Assembly (NCBI GenBank): GCA_002256685.1
Contig: NQJH01000172.1
Span: forward strand, 1 to 5,825
Length of the DNA stretch: 5,825 bases
Direction: 5' to 3'
From: Methylococcaceae bacterium NSP1-2
Lineage (GTDB): Bacteria > Pseudomonadota > Gammaproteobacteria > Methylococcales > Methylomonadaceae
Part shown: in pieces, positions 1 to 5,825 of the stretch
How positions within the stretch are numbered: position 1 is the stretch's first letter
Layout: every line of letters starts with the position of its first letter
The notes under the pieces: model-generated
Seen by the model: only the letters and a program-made list of their open reading frames with translations
Told to the model about the DNA's origin: nothing
Databases searched by the model: none
Made by a program: the position numbers and the translations under genes

Positions 1-78
1 TTCTTCATGCCGCCCCATTCAAATTGGCGTTTGAAGTGGATTTACCAATGGATATTAGGTCGTAGAATAGGTTTATAG
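1..78 (+). CDS. Possible C-terminal end of an unidentified protein (partial)
   Basis: Frame 1 is open from the window edge to a TAG at 76-78 and gives a 25-residue tail rich in Trp, Arg and Leu, ending in GRRIGL. I do not recognise it. The frame at position 3 is also open, to 63, so the coding assignment is weak. After the TAG, frame 1 stays open again to TAA at 139-141, so the TAG could be a mutation inside a longer decayed gene. No start, ribosome binding site or domain is visible, because the gene would begin outside the window. No hairpin terminator is visible between here and the ssrA promoter. Confidence 0.22.
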   Translation, partial: FFMPPHSNWRLKWIYQWILGRRIGL

Positions 79-147
79 CGTTTAAGTGGCGTGTACAAAT
101 ACCATTCACGTTATCGTTTTAGAATATTAACCAATGCTTAAAAAGGT

Positions 148-177
148 ATGGCACAAAATGACAAAATTAGTTATAAT
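148..177 (+). promoter_or_regulatory. Probable sigma-70 promoter of ssrA
   Basis: A perfect -10 box TATAAT lies at 172-177, with a 4/6 match to the -35 consensus (ATGGCA, 148-153) at an 18-bp spacing. Transcription would begin around 184-185, giving a pre-tmRNA with a leader of only about 5 bases before the mature 5' end at 190, which RNase P normally generates. The -10 is convincing. The -35 assignment is tentative. Confidence 0.6.
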
Positions 178-189
178 GTAACCACTAAA

Positions 190-563
190 GGGGGCGACAT
201 GGCTTCGACGTGGATAGCAAAACCTTAAGTGCATGTCGAGGACTGTACACCTCGTAAATCCTACAGAAACTAAGTATTCGCAAATGACGAAAACTACTCA
301 ATGGCTTTAGCTGCTTAATAACAGCACCATTCCTTTGACCATCTGTGCTTATGCGGGTGGAGTTCTTCGGAACGTTCAGAGGTCATTTACATAAGATCGT
401 GCTGAAACCTGTCCGGTGTGGATGCACAAAAACTTTACGGAATCGCTGATAACTCTCTTGGCTCGTCGGGTCGTTATCGGTTAAACACAAAGTGCGAGAT
501 AAACATGTAGACCTTGTGGCGGAGTATTTGCGGACGCGGGTTCAATTCCCGCCGCCTCCACCA
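190..563 (+). ncRNA. ssrA: Transfer-messenger RNA (tmRNA), one-piece form
   Basis: tmRNA rescues ribosomes stalled on broken mRNAs. It enters the A site as alanyl-tmRNA with SmpB, then serves as template for a degradation tag. The tRNA-like ends are explicit here. Bases 190-196 (GGGGGCG) pair with 553-559 (CGCCTCC), giving a 7-bp acceptor stem that contains the G3-U wobble (192 with 557) recognised by alanyl-tRNA synthetase. The gene-encoded ACCA follows at 560-563. The T arm is GCGGG (536-540), loop TTCAATT, CCCGC (548-552). The tag reading frame starts at GCA (280). The length of 374 nt is typical of one-piece tmRNAs, and there is no sign of a circularly permuted two-piece gene. It has its own promoter and terminator. 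smpB is not visible in the window. Confidence 0.97.
280..321 (+). other. tmRNA proteolysis-tag reading frame (ANDENYSMALAA, double stop)
   Basis: From the resume codon GCA (280-282) the frame reads ANDENYSMALAA and ends with tandem TAA TAA (316-321). The start ANDENY and the end ALAA match the E. coli tag ANDENYALAA. Ser-Met (298-303) is inserted between them. The base at -4 from the resume codon is A, as expected for resume-codon selection. The C-terminal ALAA should still be recognised by ClpXP-type proteases. The ANDENY part, which in E. coli is the SspB-binding region, is retained but moved two residues further from the C-terminus. Confidence 0.93.
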
Positions 564-595
564 AATATCGCTTTAGTAAGATTCAACGAAGTATA

Positions 596-630
596 AAAAC
601 CCGCAAGTCGTAAGGCTTAGCGGGTTTTTT
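596..630 (+). terminator. Rho-independent terminator of ssrA
   Basis: The arm AAAACCCGC (596-604) pairs with GCGGGTTTT (620-628), followed by a run of Ts to 630. The inner AAG/CTT can extend the stem with one bulged A. It lies 33 bases past the CCA end of the tmRNA, so it defines the 3' end of the precursor that nucleases trim. Confidence 0.85.
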
Positions 631-655
631 ATTGTCTAATGAAGTTCAATAAACA

Positions 656-1015
656 TCAGCTTAAGCGGTGACGCGCAGGCTAGGCGATATACGGCAATAT
701 TTCCCCGCTTCGGTGGTGCGCGTCATACAGCAAGATGCGATTGAGCGTTTAAATTTGCGCCAATTGTTACTAGAACCCGAACTATTAGAAGCCGTAGAAG
801 CGGATATTCATTTAGTTGCTACGCTGATTTCTGTAAAAAACGTCATTCCTAGCCGAACCAGAGACACGGTGCGTCAAGTAGTGGCTAACAGTTATTAAAA
901 ACGCCCATGCAGCAAGCGGTCACGAGGGCATTAAATAAATCACTCACCACGTCTCAAAGAAAACGACTAGTATCACACCATTCGTGCTAATTTAAAAAAT
1001 TACTTACTCGAATTA
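656..1015 (+). pseudogene. Decayed fragment of a VWA-domain (CoxE/YehP-like) protein
   Basis: The 76-codon open stretch at 668-898 reads LGDIRQYFP, then DAIERLNLRQLLLEPE, then DIHLVATLISVKNVIP. From memory, this matches the region before the VWA domain in CoxE/YehP-like proteins, which work next to MoxR-type ATPases. Homology runs past both ends of the open frame. Upstream, the same frame continues through a TAA at 662-664, so the GTG at 668 is not a real start, and a usual Trp before LGDIR is Arg. Downstream, the match moves to another frame at about 889-945 (PMQQAVTRALNKSL). It then returns to the first frame at about 947-1006 (PRLKEND, TAG at 968-970, YHTIRANLKNYL), where the TAG falls at a usual Trp. 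The N-terminal part and the whole VWA domain with its metal site are absent. The fragment lies between the ssrA terminator and the end of the GGDEF/EAL gene. The family assignment rests on remembered consensus, not on a search. Confidence 0.72.
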
Positions 1016-1021
1016 TGTAAT
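994..1021 (-). terminator. Possible weak terminator after the GGDEF/EAL gene
   Basis: On the minus strand, ATTAC (1021-1017) can pair with GTAAT (1003-999), followed by five Ts (998-994). It sits about 10 bases past the stop codon of the gene at 1032-3365. The stem is short and AT-rich, and it lies over the decayed VWA fragment, so it may be fortuitous. Confidence 0.3.
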
Positions 1022-1031
1022 AACCTTTATA

Positions 1032-3365
1032 TTACTCAAATGGATTCTTTTTTACTGGCATCCAGAATTTATCAAAGTCATTCTTTAAAAACTCTGTCAT
1101 TTCTTTGGCAGGTAAAGGTTTACTAAAATAATAACCCTGAATAATATCGCAACCGTGTTTTCTTAGAAAATCAAATTGTTCTTTTGTTTCTACGCCTTCA
1201 GCAATGACTTTTTGTTTAAGTGAATGCCCGATTTCAATAATAGCACAGGAAATTCTGGCATTTTTTGAATCGAGGGTCATACCCCTCACAAAGGATTGAT
1301 CCATTTTTAACACATCGATTGGGAAATTTTTTAAATACGCTAACGAAGAATAGCCTGTGCCAAAATCATCCAGTGCTAACTTTATACCCATTCTTTTTAA
1401 TTGTTGTAACTGCAAATCAATAAATCTGGCATCACCAATCAACATGGATTCAGTAATTTCTAATTCTAAATATTTCGCTGCTAACCCAGATTCATTCAGT
1501 GCTTTTTGTACCAAGTTTATAAAGTTAGTATCGTTAAACTGCTGTGCTGATACATTGACGGAAACTTGTTGTAATGGATAACCTGCATCAAGCCATGTTT
1601 TAAGTTGTTGACAGGCGGTGCGCAAAATCCAATAACCTATTTCAATAATTAATCCAGTGTCTTCAGCGAGCGTGATAAATTGGTCGGGAGGAACCATTTT
1701 TTCATTATTCCTATGCCAGCGAATTAATACTTCAGCTCCACAAAGCTTTTTACTATGGGCTTCATATTGTGGTTGATAATGGAGTTTTAATTCATTTTTT
1801 GTAATCGCTTTGCGTAAATTTAACTCCATTAACAGTTTATCTTGTGAGACGCTGTTAAAATCTTTATTGTAAAACTGGTAACTGTTTTTGCCTTGGCTTT
1901 TCGCGTTATTTCTTGCTATGTCGGCATTTTTTAATAACACTTCTGCTTTTAGCATCATCTCGGTAGTTCGACAGTCTTCAGGATAAATCGAAATACCAAT
2001 ACTCGAACCAATAAAGGCATCATGGTTATTAACGCTAATCACTTCGGATAATTTCTGACTGATTTTTCCTGCTACAATGGAGGCGGCGTAAACAGTTTGT
2101 TCATACGTTTGATCACTCATCATCAAAACAGCGAATTCATCGCCACTTAATCGTGCGGCAATATCATTTGAGCCTATTAGTTCTTGTAATCTTTGTGCAA
2201 TTACTTTTAATAATTCATTACCTGCATCATGTCCAAGTGACTCGTTAATTATTTTAAATCTATCGAGGTCTATGACAAAAACAGTGCCGTGAATATTACC
2301 TACTTTGCCTGAAGATATAAATTTTCTTAATCGGTCATAAAACATGGAGCGGTTAATCAAGCCGGTCAATTCATCATAATACGACAGGCGCATAATGCGC
2401 TTTTCAGCTTGTTTTTGTTGGGTAATATCCTGCAAACTACCAAAATAAACTACGTTATTATCTTCTTTATTAATTGCAGAAATTTCTAGTTTTACGGGAA
2501 AACCACGACCACTTTTAGGTAAACATATCAGTTCTCCAGACCACAAGCGTCTGGAATTATTAGTAAAAAAATCAGTTTGAAGATGAGTCAGCTTACCTTT
2601 AATGATAAAAGACAGTGGCTTGCCTATTAATTCATTATTTGAATAGTCTGCTAATAAAGAAAATGCGGTGTTTACTTCGGTAATATGAAAATTTTTATCC
2701 AAAAACATAAAGCTTAAATGACAGGTTTCAAAGACTTTAGGCAACAATTCTAATTGGTTTTTCTTCTTCTCATCCTGACTAACAAAATATCCCGTTACTA
2801 TCAGCTTGAGTTCATTGTCATATTTATCAAATATCGGTATTCTGGTTATTTCAAAGGTTTTTCTTTCTTTATCCAGAATAACTAATCTCGTTTCTTTTAC
2901 GGATTCTTTTAGATGCCAAGCACTTTTATCCTGAATAAAACTAACTTTCAATATATCTACATTGCTATTTGAATAATGAAAAAGTTCAGCATCAGTCTTG
3001 CCGATATAATCAACATCTTGTAGATTAAAAAGTTTTAAATAAATATCGCTAGCACCTAACCACCGTCCGTCTTTATCTTTTATACAAAGAAAATCAGGGA
3101 AGTGATTAATTAGCATTTGCGCATTAATTTGAAACGAGTCGGCGGGAATATTAATCGCAGAATAGCCATCGGACTCATATAAATCCAATGGGTCTCTTTT
3201 TGATGAATTATAATAAATAATCATCAATATAATCATGAATACACTATTTATTATCAGCAGGATATTTTCATAGTGTATTTCCATAAAAAATTCATTAATT
3301 GCTAAGTACGCTAAATTAGTACTCGCAAACAATAACGGTATCGCTATTAATATCTTAGACTTCAT
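1032..3365 (-). CDS. Membrane-anchored PAS-PAS-GGDEF-EAL cyclic-di-GMP signalling protein
   Basis: This 777-residue protein is predicted to make and/or break cyclic-di-GMP at the inner membrane. Two hydrophobic segments (about residues 4-23 and 34-52) enclose a very short periplasmic loop, so sensing is probably by the two cytoplasmic PAS-like regions (about 80-195 and 207-316; the second ends in the typical DITQQKQAE linker). The GGDEF domain (about 325-500) keeps the DLDRFK motif (366-371), but its signature is SGDEF (407-411). The I-site position reads GSND instead of RxxD, so product inhibition is unlikely. The EAL domain (about 510-765) has EVL in place of EAL and retains the expected catalytic set: E545, N604, E636, D666-D667 in DDFGTGYSS, K687, E723 in AEGVET, and Q743. 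Phosphodiesterase activity is therefore well supported. Cyclase activity is uncertain, and the GGDEF domain may act as a GTP-binding regulator. The ATG start puts a hydrophobic anchor directly at the N-terminus, but the ribosome binding site is weak. No clear promoter is seen in the 91 bases separating it from parC. Confidence 0.95.
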   Translation of the reverse strand: MKSKILIAIPLLFASTNLAYLAINEFFMEIHYENILLIINSVFMIILMIIYYNSSKRDPLDLYESDGYSAINIPADSFQINAQMLINHFPDFLCIKDKDGRWLGASDIYLKLFNLQDVDYIGKTDAELFHYSNSNVDILKVSFIQDKSAWHLKESVKETRLVILDKERKTFEITRIPIFDKYDNELKLIVTGYFVSQDEKKKNQLELLPKVFETCHLSFMFLDKNFHITEVNTAFSLLADYSNNELIGKPLSFIIKGKLTHLQTDFFTNNSRRLWSGELICLPKSGRGFPVKLEISAINKEDNNVVYFGSLQDITQQKQAEKRIMRLSYYDELTGLINRSMFYDRLRKFISSGKVGNIHGTVFVIDLDRFKIINESLGHDAGNELLKVIAQRLQELIGSNDIAARLSGDEFAVLMMSDQTYEQTVYAASIVAGKISQKLSEVISVNNHDAFIGSSIGISIYPEDCRTTEMMLKAEVLLKNADIARNNAKSQGKNSYQFYNKDFNSVSQDKLLMELNLRKAITKNELKLHYQPQYEAHSKKLCGAEVLIRWHRNNEKMVPPDQFITLAEDTGLIIEIGYWILRTACQQLKTWLDAGYPLQQVSVNVSAQQFNDTNFINLVQKALNESGLAAKYLELEITESMLIGDARFIDLQLQQLKRMGIKLALDDFGTGYSSLAYLKNFPIDVLKMDQSFVRGMTLDSKNARISCAIIEIGHSLKQKVIAEGVETKEQFDFLRKHGCDIIQGYYFSKPLPAKEMTEFLKNDFDKFWMPVKKNPFE

Positions 3366-3387
3366 AACTCATTGACAGATCAGCAAA

Positions 3388-3460
3388 GTAGGGTGGGCAA
3401 TGCTTTTTTGCCCACCAGAATAAGCGATAAAAGGTGGGCAGAAAGTCCTGTCCACCCTAC
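3388..3460. repeat. Palindromic two-hairpin repeat (REP/MITE-like)
   Basis: The ends GTAGGGTGGGCA (3388-3399) and TGTCCACCCTAC (3449-3460) are inverted repeats matching at 11 of 12 positions. Each end also forms its own hairpin with an inner copy: GGTGGGCAA (3392-3400) with TTGCCCACC (3408-3416), and GGTGGGCA (3433-3440) with TGTCCACC (3449-3456). GTAGGGTGGGCA palindromes of this type are common dispersed repeats in proteobacterial genomes, a statement from general knowledge. No transposase is present and no target-site duplication is obvious. The right end overlaps the last four bases of parC, including its stop codon. Confidence 0.75.
3429..3456 (-). terminator. Probable intrinsic terminator of parC, formed by the repeat
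   Basis: Read on the minus strand, GGTGGACA (3456-3449) pairs with TGCCCACC (3440-3433) around an 8-base loop, directly followed by TTTT (3432-3429). The 8-bp GC-rich stem and its U-run start immediately after the parC stop codon. It probably separates parC from the GGDEF/EAL gene, though the T-run is short and readthrough is likely. Confidence 0.55.
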
Positions 3461-4698
3461 ACCGTTGAATTAAATACACATTCCAAGCTATCAACCCGCT
3501 GAAAGCCTCTAGGTAACGCGAGTCCGCGTTTAGCTCGGTTTGCTGTGTAGTGTTGTATATCTACTGATTTTAGGATAACAAAGCGTTTGCCTGAAATTAC
3601 TTTTAAGGGGCATTTTTCCGCAATGGTAACGACGGCAATCACAGAATCTGTTTTACTCTCTAAATCAGCAACAGGGATTTGTATCAGCTTATTACCTTTG
3701 CCTTTTGTTAAGGCGGGTAATTCTGCTACTGGAAAAATTAATAAACGACCTTGTAGGGTAACAACGGCCAGAAAATCAGATTCATTCTGAATCCATGCCG
3801 GTTTTAATACTGTCGCACCCTCAGGTAGGGTAATAAGTAGTTTACCAGCTTTATTCTTACTGAATAATTCTTTTAGCTGAATTTTAAAGCCATAGCCATG
3901 ACTGCTAGCCAACGCTATCCAATCATCAGGATCGCCGGCTAATAAATGCTGAAACGACGCGCCCGCAGGGGGATTAAGTCGCCCTGTTAACGGTTCACCT
4001 TGAGTTCTTGCCGAAGGTAAATCGTGTGTTGAAGTGCTGTAAGCCCGTCCTGTGGAATCGAGAATATAGACTTGTTGGGTTGAGCGACTTTCTACGGATT
4101 CCAGAAAACTATCACCTGAGCGATAATTTAAACTTTCGACATCAAAATCATGACCTTTAGCGGCGCGTATCCACCCTTTTTCTGACAGAATAACGGTGAG
4201 CGGTTCATTATTAATGAGTGCGGTGGTTTTTAATGCTTGCGCAGCTTGTCTTAAGACGATTGGCGAACGACGTTCATCACCGTATTGTTCACTGTCTTGG
4301 ATAATTTCTTTTTTAATGAGGCGATTCAGCAAACTGGGTGATGCTAAGGTTTTTTCCAAGCTTGCGCGTTCTTTTTCCAGCGTATTTTGTTCACCCCGAA
4401 TTTTGACTTCTTCCAGTTTCGCTAATTGGCGCAGTTTTATTTCCAGTATGGCTTCGGCTTGAATATCGCTCAACCCAAACCGTGTCATCAATTCAGTTTT
4501 CGGTTTATCTTCGTTACGAATAATGGCGATGACTTCATCAATATTGAGATAGGCAATCAATAAACCATCGAGAATATGCAGCCGTGCCAGTAACTTATCC
4601 AAACGGTATTGCAAACGGCGGCGTACGGTTTCAGTCCGAAACGCCAGCCATTCGACCAGAATTTCTCTGAGTCCTTTAACCTGCGGTCTGCCATCCAT
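3457..4698 (-). CDS. parC: parC 3' part: coiled coil and C-terminal domain of topoisomerase IV subunit A
   Basis: Of 413 residues, DGRPQVKGL at the start is the tower continuation. The segment from LHILDGLLIAYLNIDE to RGEQNTLEKE (about 40-110) is the coiled-coil and C-gate region, and YGDERRSPI (139-147) closes the breakage-reunion domain. Residues about 162-405 form the beta-pinwheel C-terminal domain that selects DNA topology. The ATG at 4698 is an internal codon, not a natural start: only a GAGG one base away precedes it, too close for a ribosome binding site. The protein ends GFQRVDSLECVFNSTV, and its TAG comes from the repeat at 3388-3460, so the last few residues may differ from the ancestral tail. 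If translated alone, this piece would have no catalytic tyrosine. Confidence 0.85.
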   Translation of the reverse strand: MDGRPQVKGLREILVEWLAFRTETVRRRLQYRLDKLLARLHILDGLLIAYLNIDEVIAIIRNEDKPKTELMTRFGLSDIQAEAILEIKLRQLAKLEEVKIRGEQNTLEKERASLEKTLASPSLLNRLIKKEIIQDSEQYGDERRSPIVLRQAAQALKTTALINNEPLTVILSEKGWIRAAKGHDFDVESLNYRSGDSFLESVESRSTQQVYILDSTGRAYSTSTHDLPSARTQGEPLTGRLNPPAGASFQHLLAGDPDDWIALASSHGYGFKIQLKELFSKNKAGKLLITLPEGATVLKPAWIQNESDFLAVVTLQGRLLIFPVAELPALTKGKGNKLIQIPVADLESKTDSVIAVVTIAEKCPLKVISGKRFVILKSVDIQHYTANRAKRGLALPRGFQRVDSLECVFNSTV

Positions 4699-5633
4699 GC
4701 CTCGACATCAAGGCGTTTCGCTTTGGGAATGATTAATAAACGGGTGGGGTTTTCGTGGTCGGATTCATCGCGTAAATCGTCAATCATCGGCAATTTTTTC
4801 GCCAACATTTGTGCGCCGATTTGCTCCATGAGTTTAGAGCCTGATACTTGATGGGGCAGGGCAGTAATGACAATATTACCGTCTTCTAGCTCATAAATTG
4901 CGCGCATTTTTATTGAACCACCACCTGTGGCATACATTTTTTGTATGTCTTCGGTAGAGGTGATAATTTCGGCTTCGGTCGGATAATCAGGTGCTTTAAT
5001 ATGTTCAAACAGGGCTTCTAGCGAGCTGTCAGGATTATCTAGCAATTGTATACAGGCATTCGCCACTTCACGCAGATTATGTGGCGGTATATCAGTCGCC
5101 ATACCGACTGCAATTCCCATCGTGCCATTAAGCAAAATATTCGGCAAACGGGCAGGTAATAACACGGGTTCTTGTAGCGTGGCATCAAAATTATCTGCCC
5201 ATTCCACGGTACCTTGGGCTAATTCGCTTAATAAGGTATTGGCATAACCCGTTAAGCGTGATTCGGTATAACGCATGGCGGCAAAGGATTTCGGATCATC
5301 AGGCGAACCCCAGTTGCCTTGCCCATCCACTAACGGATAGCGATAAGAAAAATTCTGCGCCATTAATACCATTGCTTCATAACAAGCAGAATCACCGTGC
5401 GGATGATATTTACCCAATACGTCACCCACGGTTCTGGCGGATTTTTTATACTTAGCGGTCGCTGATAAACCCAGTTCAGACATGGCGTAAACAATACGCC
5501 GCTGCACGGGTTTTAAGCCATCGGCAATATGTGGCAATGCACGGTCGAGAATAACGTACATGGAATAATCCAAATACGCTTTCTCAGCAAAATCCTTTAA
5601 CGGAATTTGTTCAAAATTTTCTTGTAGTCCCAC
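4557..5633 (-). CDS. parC: parC 5' part: cleavage domain of topoisomerase IV subunit A, frameshifted tail
   Basis: Residues 1-311 are colinear with ParC: the winged-helix cleavage domain followed by the first part of the tower. The catalytic tyrosine is Y122 in AAMRYTESRL. The quinolone-resistance region HPHGDSACYEAM keeps S82 and E86, equivalent to E. coli S80 and E84, so it has wild-type quinolone target residues. The conserved DLRDESDHENPTRL motif is at 287-299. From residue 313 the frame is wrong, and the last 46 residues (WMADRRLK to SMVY) are out-of-frame noise overlapping the 3' part. The GTG start fits because the N-terminus is only about two residues longer than in E. coli up to the AYL-YSMYV block. 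A product of this frame would lack the rest of the tower, the dimer-gate region and the C-terminal DNA-wrapping domain. Confidence 0.85.
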   Translation of the reverse strand: MGLQENFEQIPLKDFAEKAYLDYSMYVILDRALPHIADGLKPVQRRIVYAMSELGLSATAKYKKSARTVGDVLGKYHPHGDSACYEAMVLMAQNFSYRYPLVDGQGNWGSPDDPKSFAAMRYTESRLTGYANTLLSELAQGTVEWADNFDATLQEPVLLPARLPNILLNGTMGIAVGMATDIPPHNLREVANACIQLLDNPDSSLEALFEHIKAPDYPTEAEIITSTEDIQKMYATGGGSIKMRAIYELEDGNIVITALPHQVSGSKLMEQIGAQMLAKKLPMIDDLRDESDHENPTRLLIIPKAKRLDVEAWMADRRLKDSEKFWSNGWRFGLKPYAAVCNTVWISYWHGCIFSMVY

Positions 5634-5825
5634 TTAAAACTGTTCCTCTGATAGTTCAATCGCTAACAAACGTGTTTTCTGTAAATTTTCTTGGCGCAGT
5701 TGTTTACGCAATTCGGCTTCGGCGTAGTGTTGTTTTTCGGTATCGGTTTCTAATTGTAGTCTAGGCACTTCTATGGGCTTGCCATTCTCGTCCATTGCTA
5801 CCATTGTGAAGTAACAAGAGGTGGT
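5634..5825 (-). CDS. Acyl-CoA thioesterase, hotdog fold (C-terminal 63 residues only)
   Basis: The window edge cuts the gene, and only the end is present. The visible part begins TTSCYFTMVAMDENGKPIEVPRL, the last strand and following segment seen in hotdog-fold acyl-CoA thioester hydrolases (YciA/acyl-CoA hydrolase type), where (C/F)FTFVA-D-GKP-PVP is characteristic. After it comes a charged helical tail of about 40 residues rich in Glu, Gln, Lys and Arg. The enzyme would hydrolyse acyl-CoA to free fatty acid and CoA in the cytoplasm. The catalytic Asp region lies outside the window. Its TAA (5636-5634) directly precedes the GTG of parC in the same frame, so the two are almost certainly one transcript. 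Confidence 0.82.
   Translation of the reverse strand, partial: TTSCYFTMVAMDENGKPIEVPRLQLETDTEKQHYAEAELRKQLRQENLQKTRLLAIELSEEQF
5644..5649 (-). promoter_or_regulatory. Probable parC ribosome binding site
   Basis: On the minus strand AGAGGA (5649-5644) lies inside the last codons of the thioesterase gene, 10 bases ahead of the GTG at 5633. The spacing is slightly long. It supports the GTG as the start and suggests translational coupling with the upstream gene. Confidence 0.45.

Larger units (their letters stand above)
3457..5633 (-). pseudogene. parC: DNA topoisomerase IV subunit A, broken by an internal out-of-frame deletion
   Basis: ParC is the DNA-cleaving subunit of topoisomerase IV (ParC2ParE2), which unlinks daughter chromosomes. 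The gene falls in two frames. One codes residues 1-311 of the N-terminal part, the other about 413 residues of the C-terminal part. The break is at 4698-4703, where RLDVEA is followed directly, in the other frame, by MDGRPQVKGL. Compared with remembered E. coli ParC, the stretch beginning VMNHLFATTDLE and ending NLNMI is missing. That predicts a 70-bp loss, and 70 mod 3 equals the observed frame change. The two halves plus the missing 23 or so residues give about 747, close to the 752 of E. coli. Both halves are otherwise undecayed, so the lesion is recent, or an assembly error, or a second parC copy exists elsewhere. The GTG start abuts the thioesterase stop. Confidence 0.93.

Noticed and set aside
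158..177. ATGACA at 158-163 as the ssrA -35 box
   Set aside because: It is only 8 bases from the TATAAT box, far too close; ATGGCA at 148-153 has an acceptable spacing.
541..640. Integration scar (att site) at the 3' end of ssrA
   Set aside because: The ssrA 3' end is a common integration site, but I see no second copy of the 3' terminal sequence and no integrase in the window.
668..898. A stand-alone small gene with GTG start
   Set aside because: An in-frame stop lies two codons upstream with family-like residues continuing before it, no ribosome binding site is visible, and homology continues out of frame past the stop. It is a pseudogene segment.
3366..3460. A promoter for the GGDEF/EAL gene within the repeat region
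   Set aside because: TTGCCC on the minus strand resembles a -35, but no acceptable -10 lies 16-18 bases downstream.
4557..4698. A natural overlap of two separate genes (split ParC)
   Set aside because: The overlap encodes meaningful ParC residues in only one frame, the second ATG has no usable ribosome binding site, and about 23 conserved residues are missing, which a functional split would retain.
5258..5455. Plus-strand ORFs inside parC and the GGDEF/EAL gene (also 1357-1581, 3587-3790, 4196-4462, 4609-4851)
   Set aside because: These are antisense shadows of well-conserved coding sequence, with no recognisable domains or start signals.

Overview
This window looks like chromosomal DNA of a moderately AT-rich gammaproteobacterium. 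The ParC, acyl-CoA thioesterase and tmRNA sequences all resemble gammaproteobacterial versions. The genus cannot be named from this sequence alone. There is no mobile element with a transposase, no CRISPR array and no tRNA or rRNA gene. I found no undescribed multi-gene system. What stands out are two broken genes and an unusual tmRNA tag.

Left part (1-1030, + strand): a short unidentified open stretch at the edge is followed by a promoter, a complete one-piece ssrA gene (tmRNA, 190-563) encoding the tag ANDENYSMALAA, and a strong intrinsic terminator (596-630). Behind it lies a decayed fragment (about 656-1015) that I recognise as the middle of a VWA-domain (CoxE/YehP-like) protein. It has in-frame stops and a frameshift, and both the N-terminal region and the VWA domain are missing.

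Middle (1032-3365, - strand): a 777-residue membrane-anchored protein with two PAS-like regions, a GGDEF domain and an EAL domain, predicted to turn over cyclic-di-GMP. Its cyclase motif is SGDEF and the inhibitory I-site is absent. The EAL catalytic set looks complete.

Right part (3388-5825, - strand): the end of an acyl-CoA thioesterase gene runs directly into parC (TAA touching GTG). parC (topoisomerase IV subunit A) is split by an internal out-of-frame deletion of about 70 bp in the tower region, so no single frame encodes the full subunit. A 73-bp palindromic repeat made of two hairpins sits at the end of parC, provides its stop codon and probably terminates its transcript before the GGDEF/EAL gene.

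The genes do not form one pathway. The thioesterase and parC are probably co-transcribed. The c-di-GMP gene is on the same strand but behind a likely terminator. ssrA is an independent unit pointing towards them.
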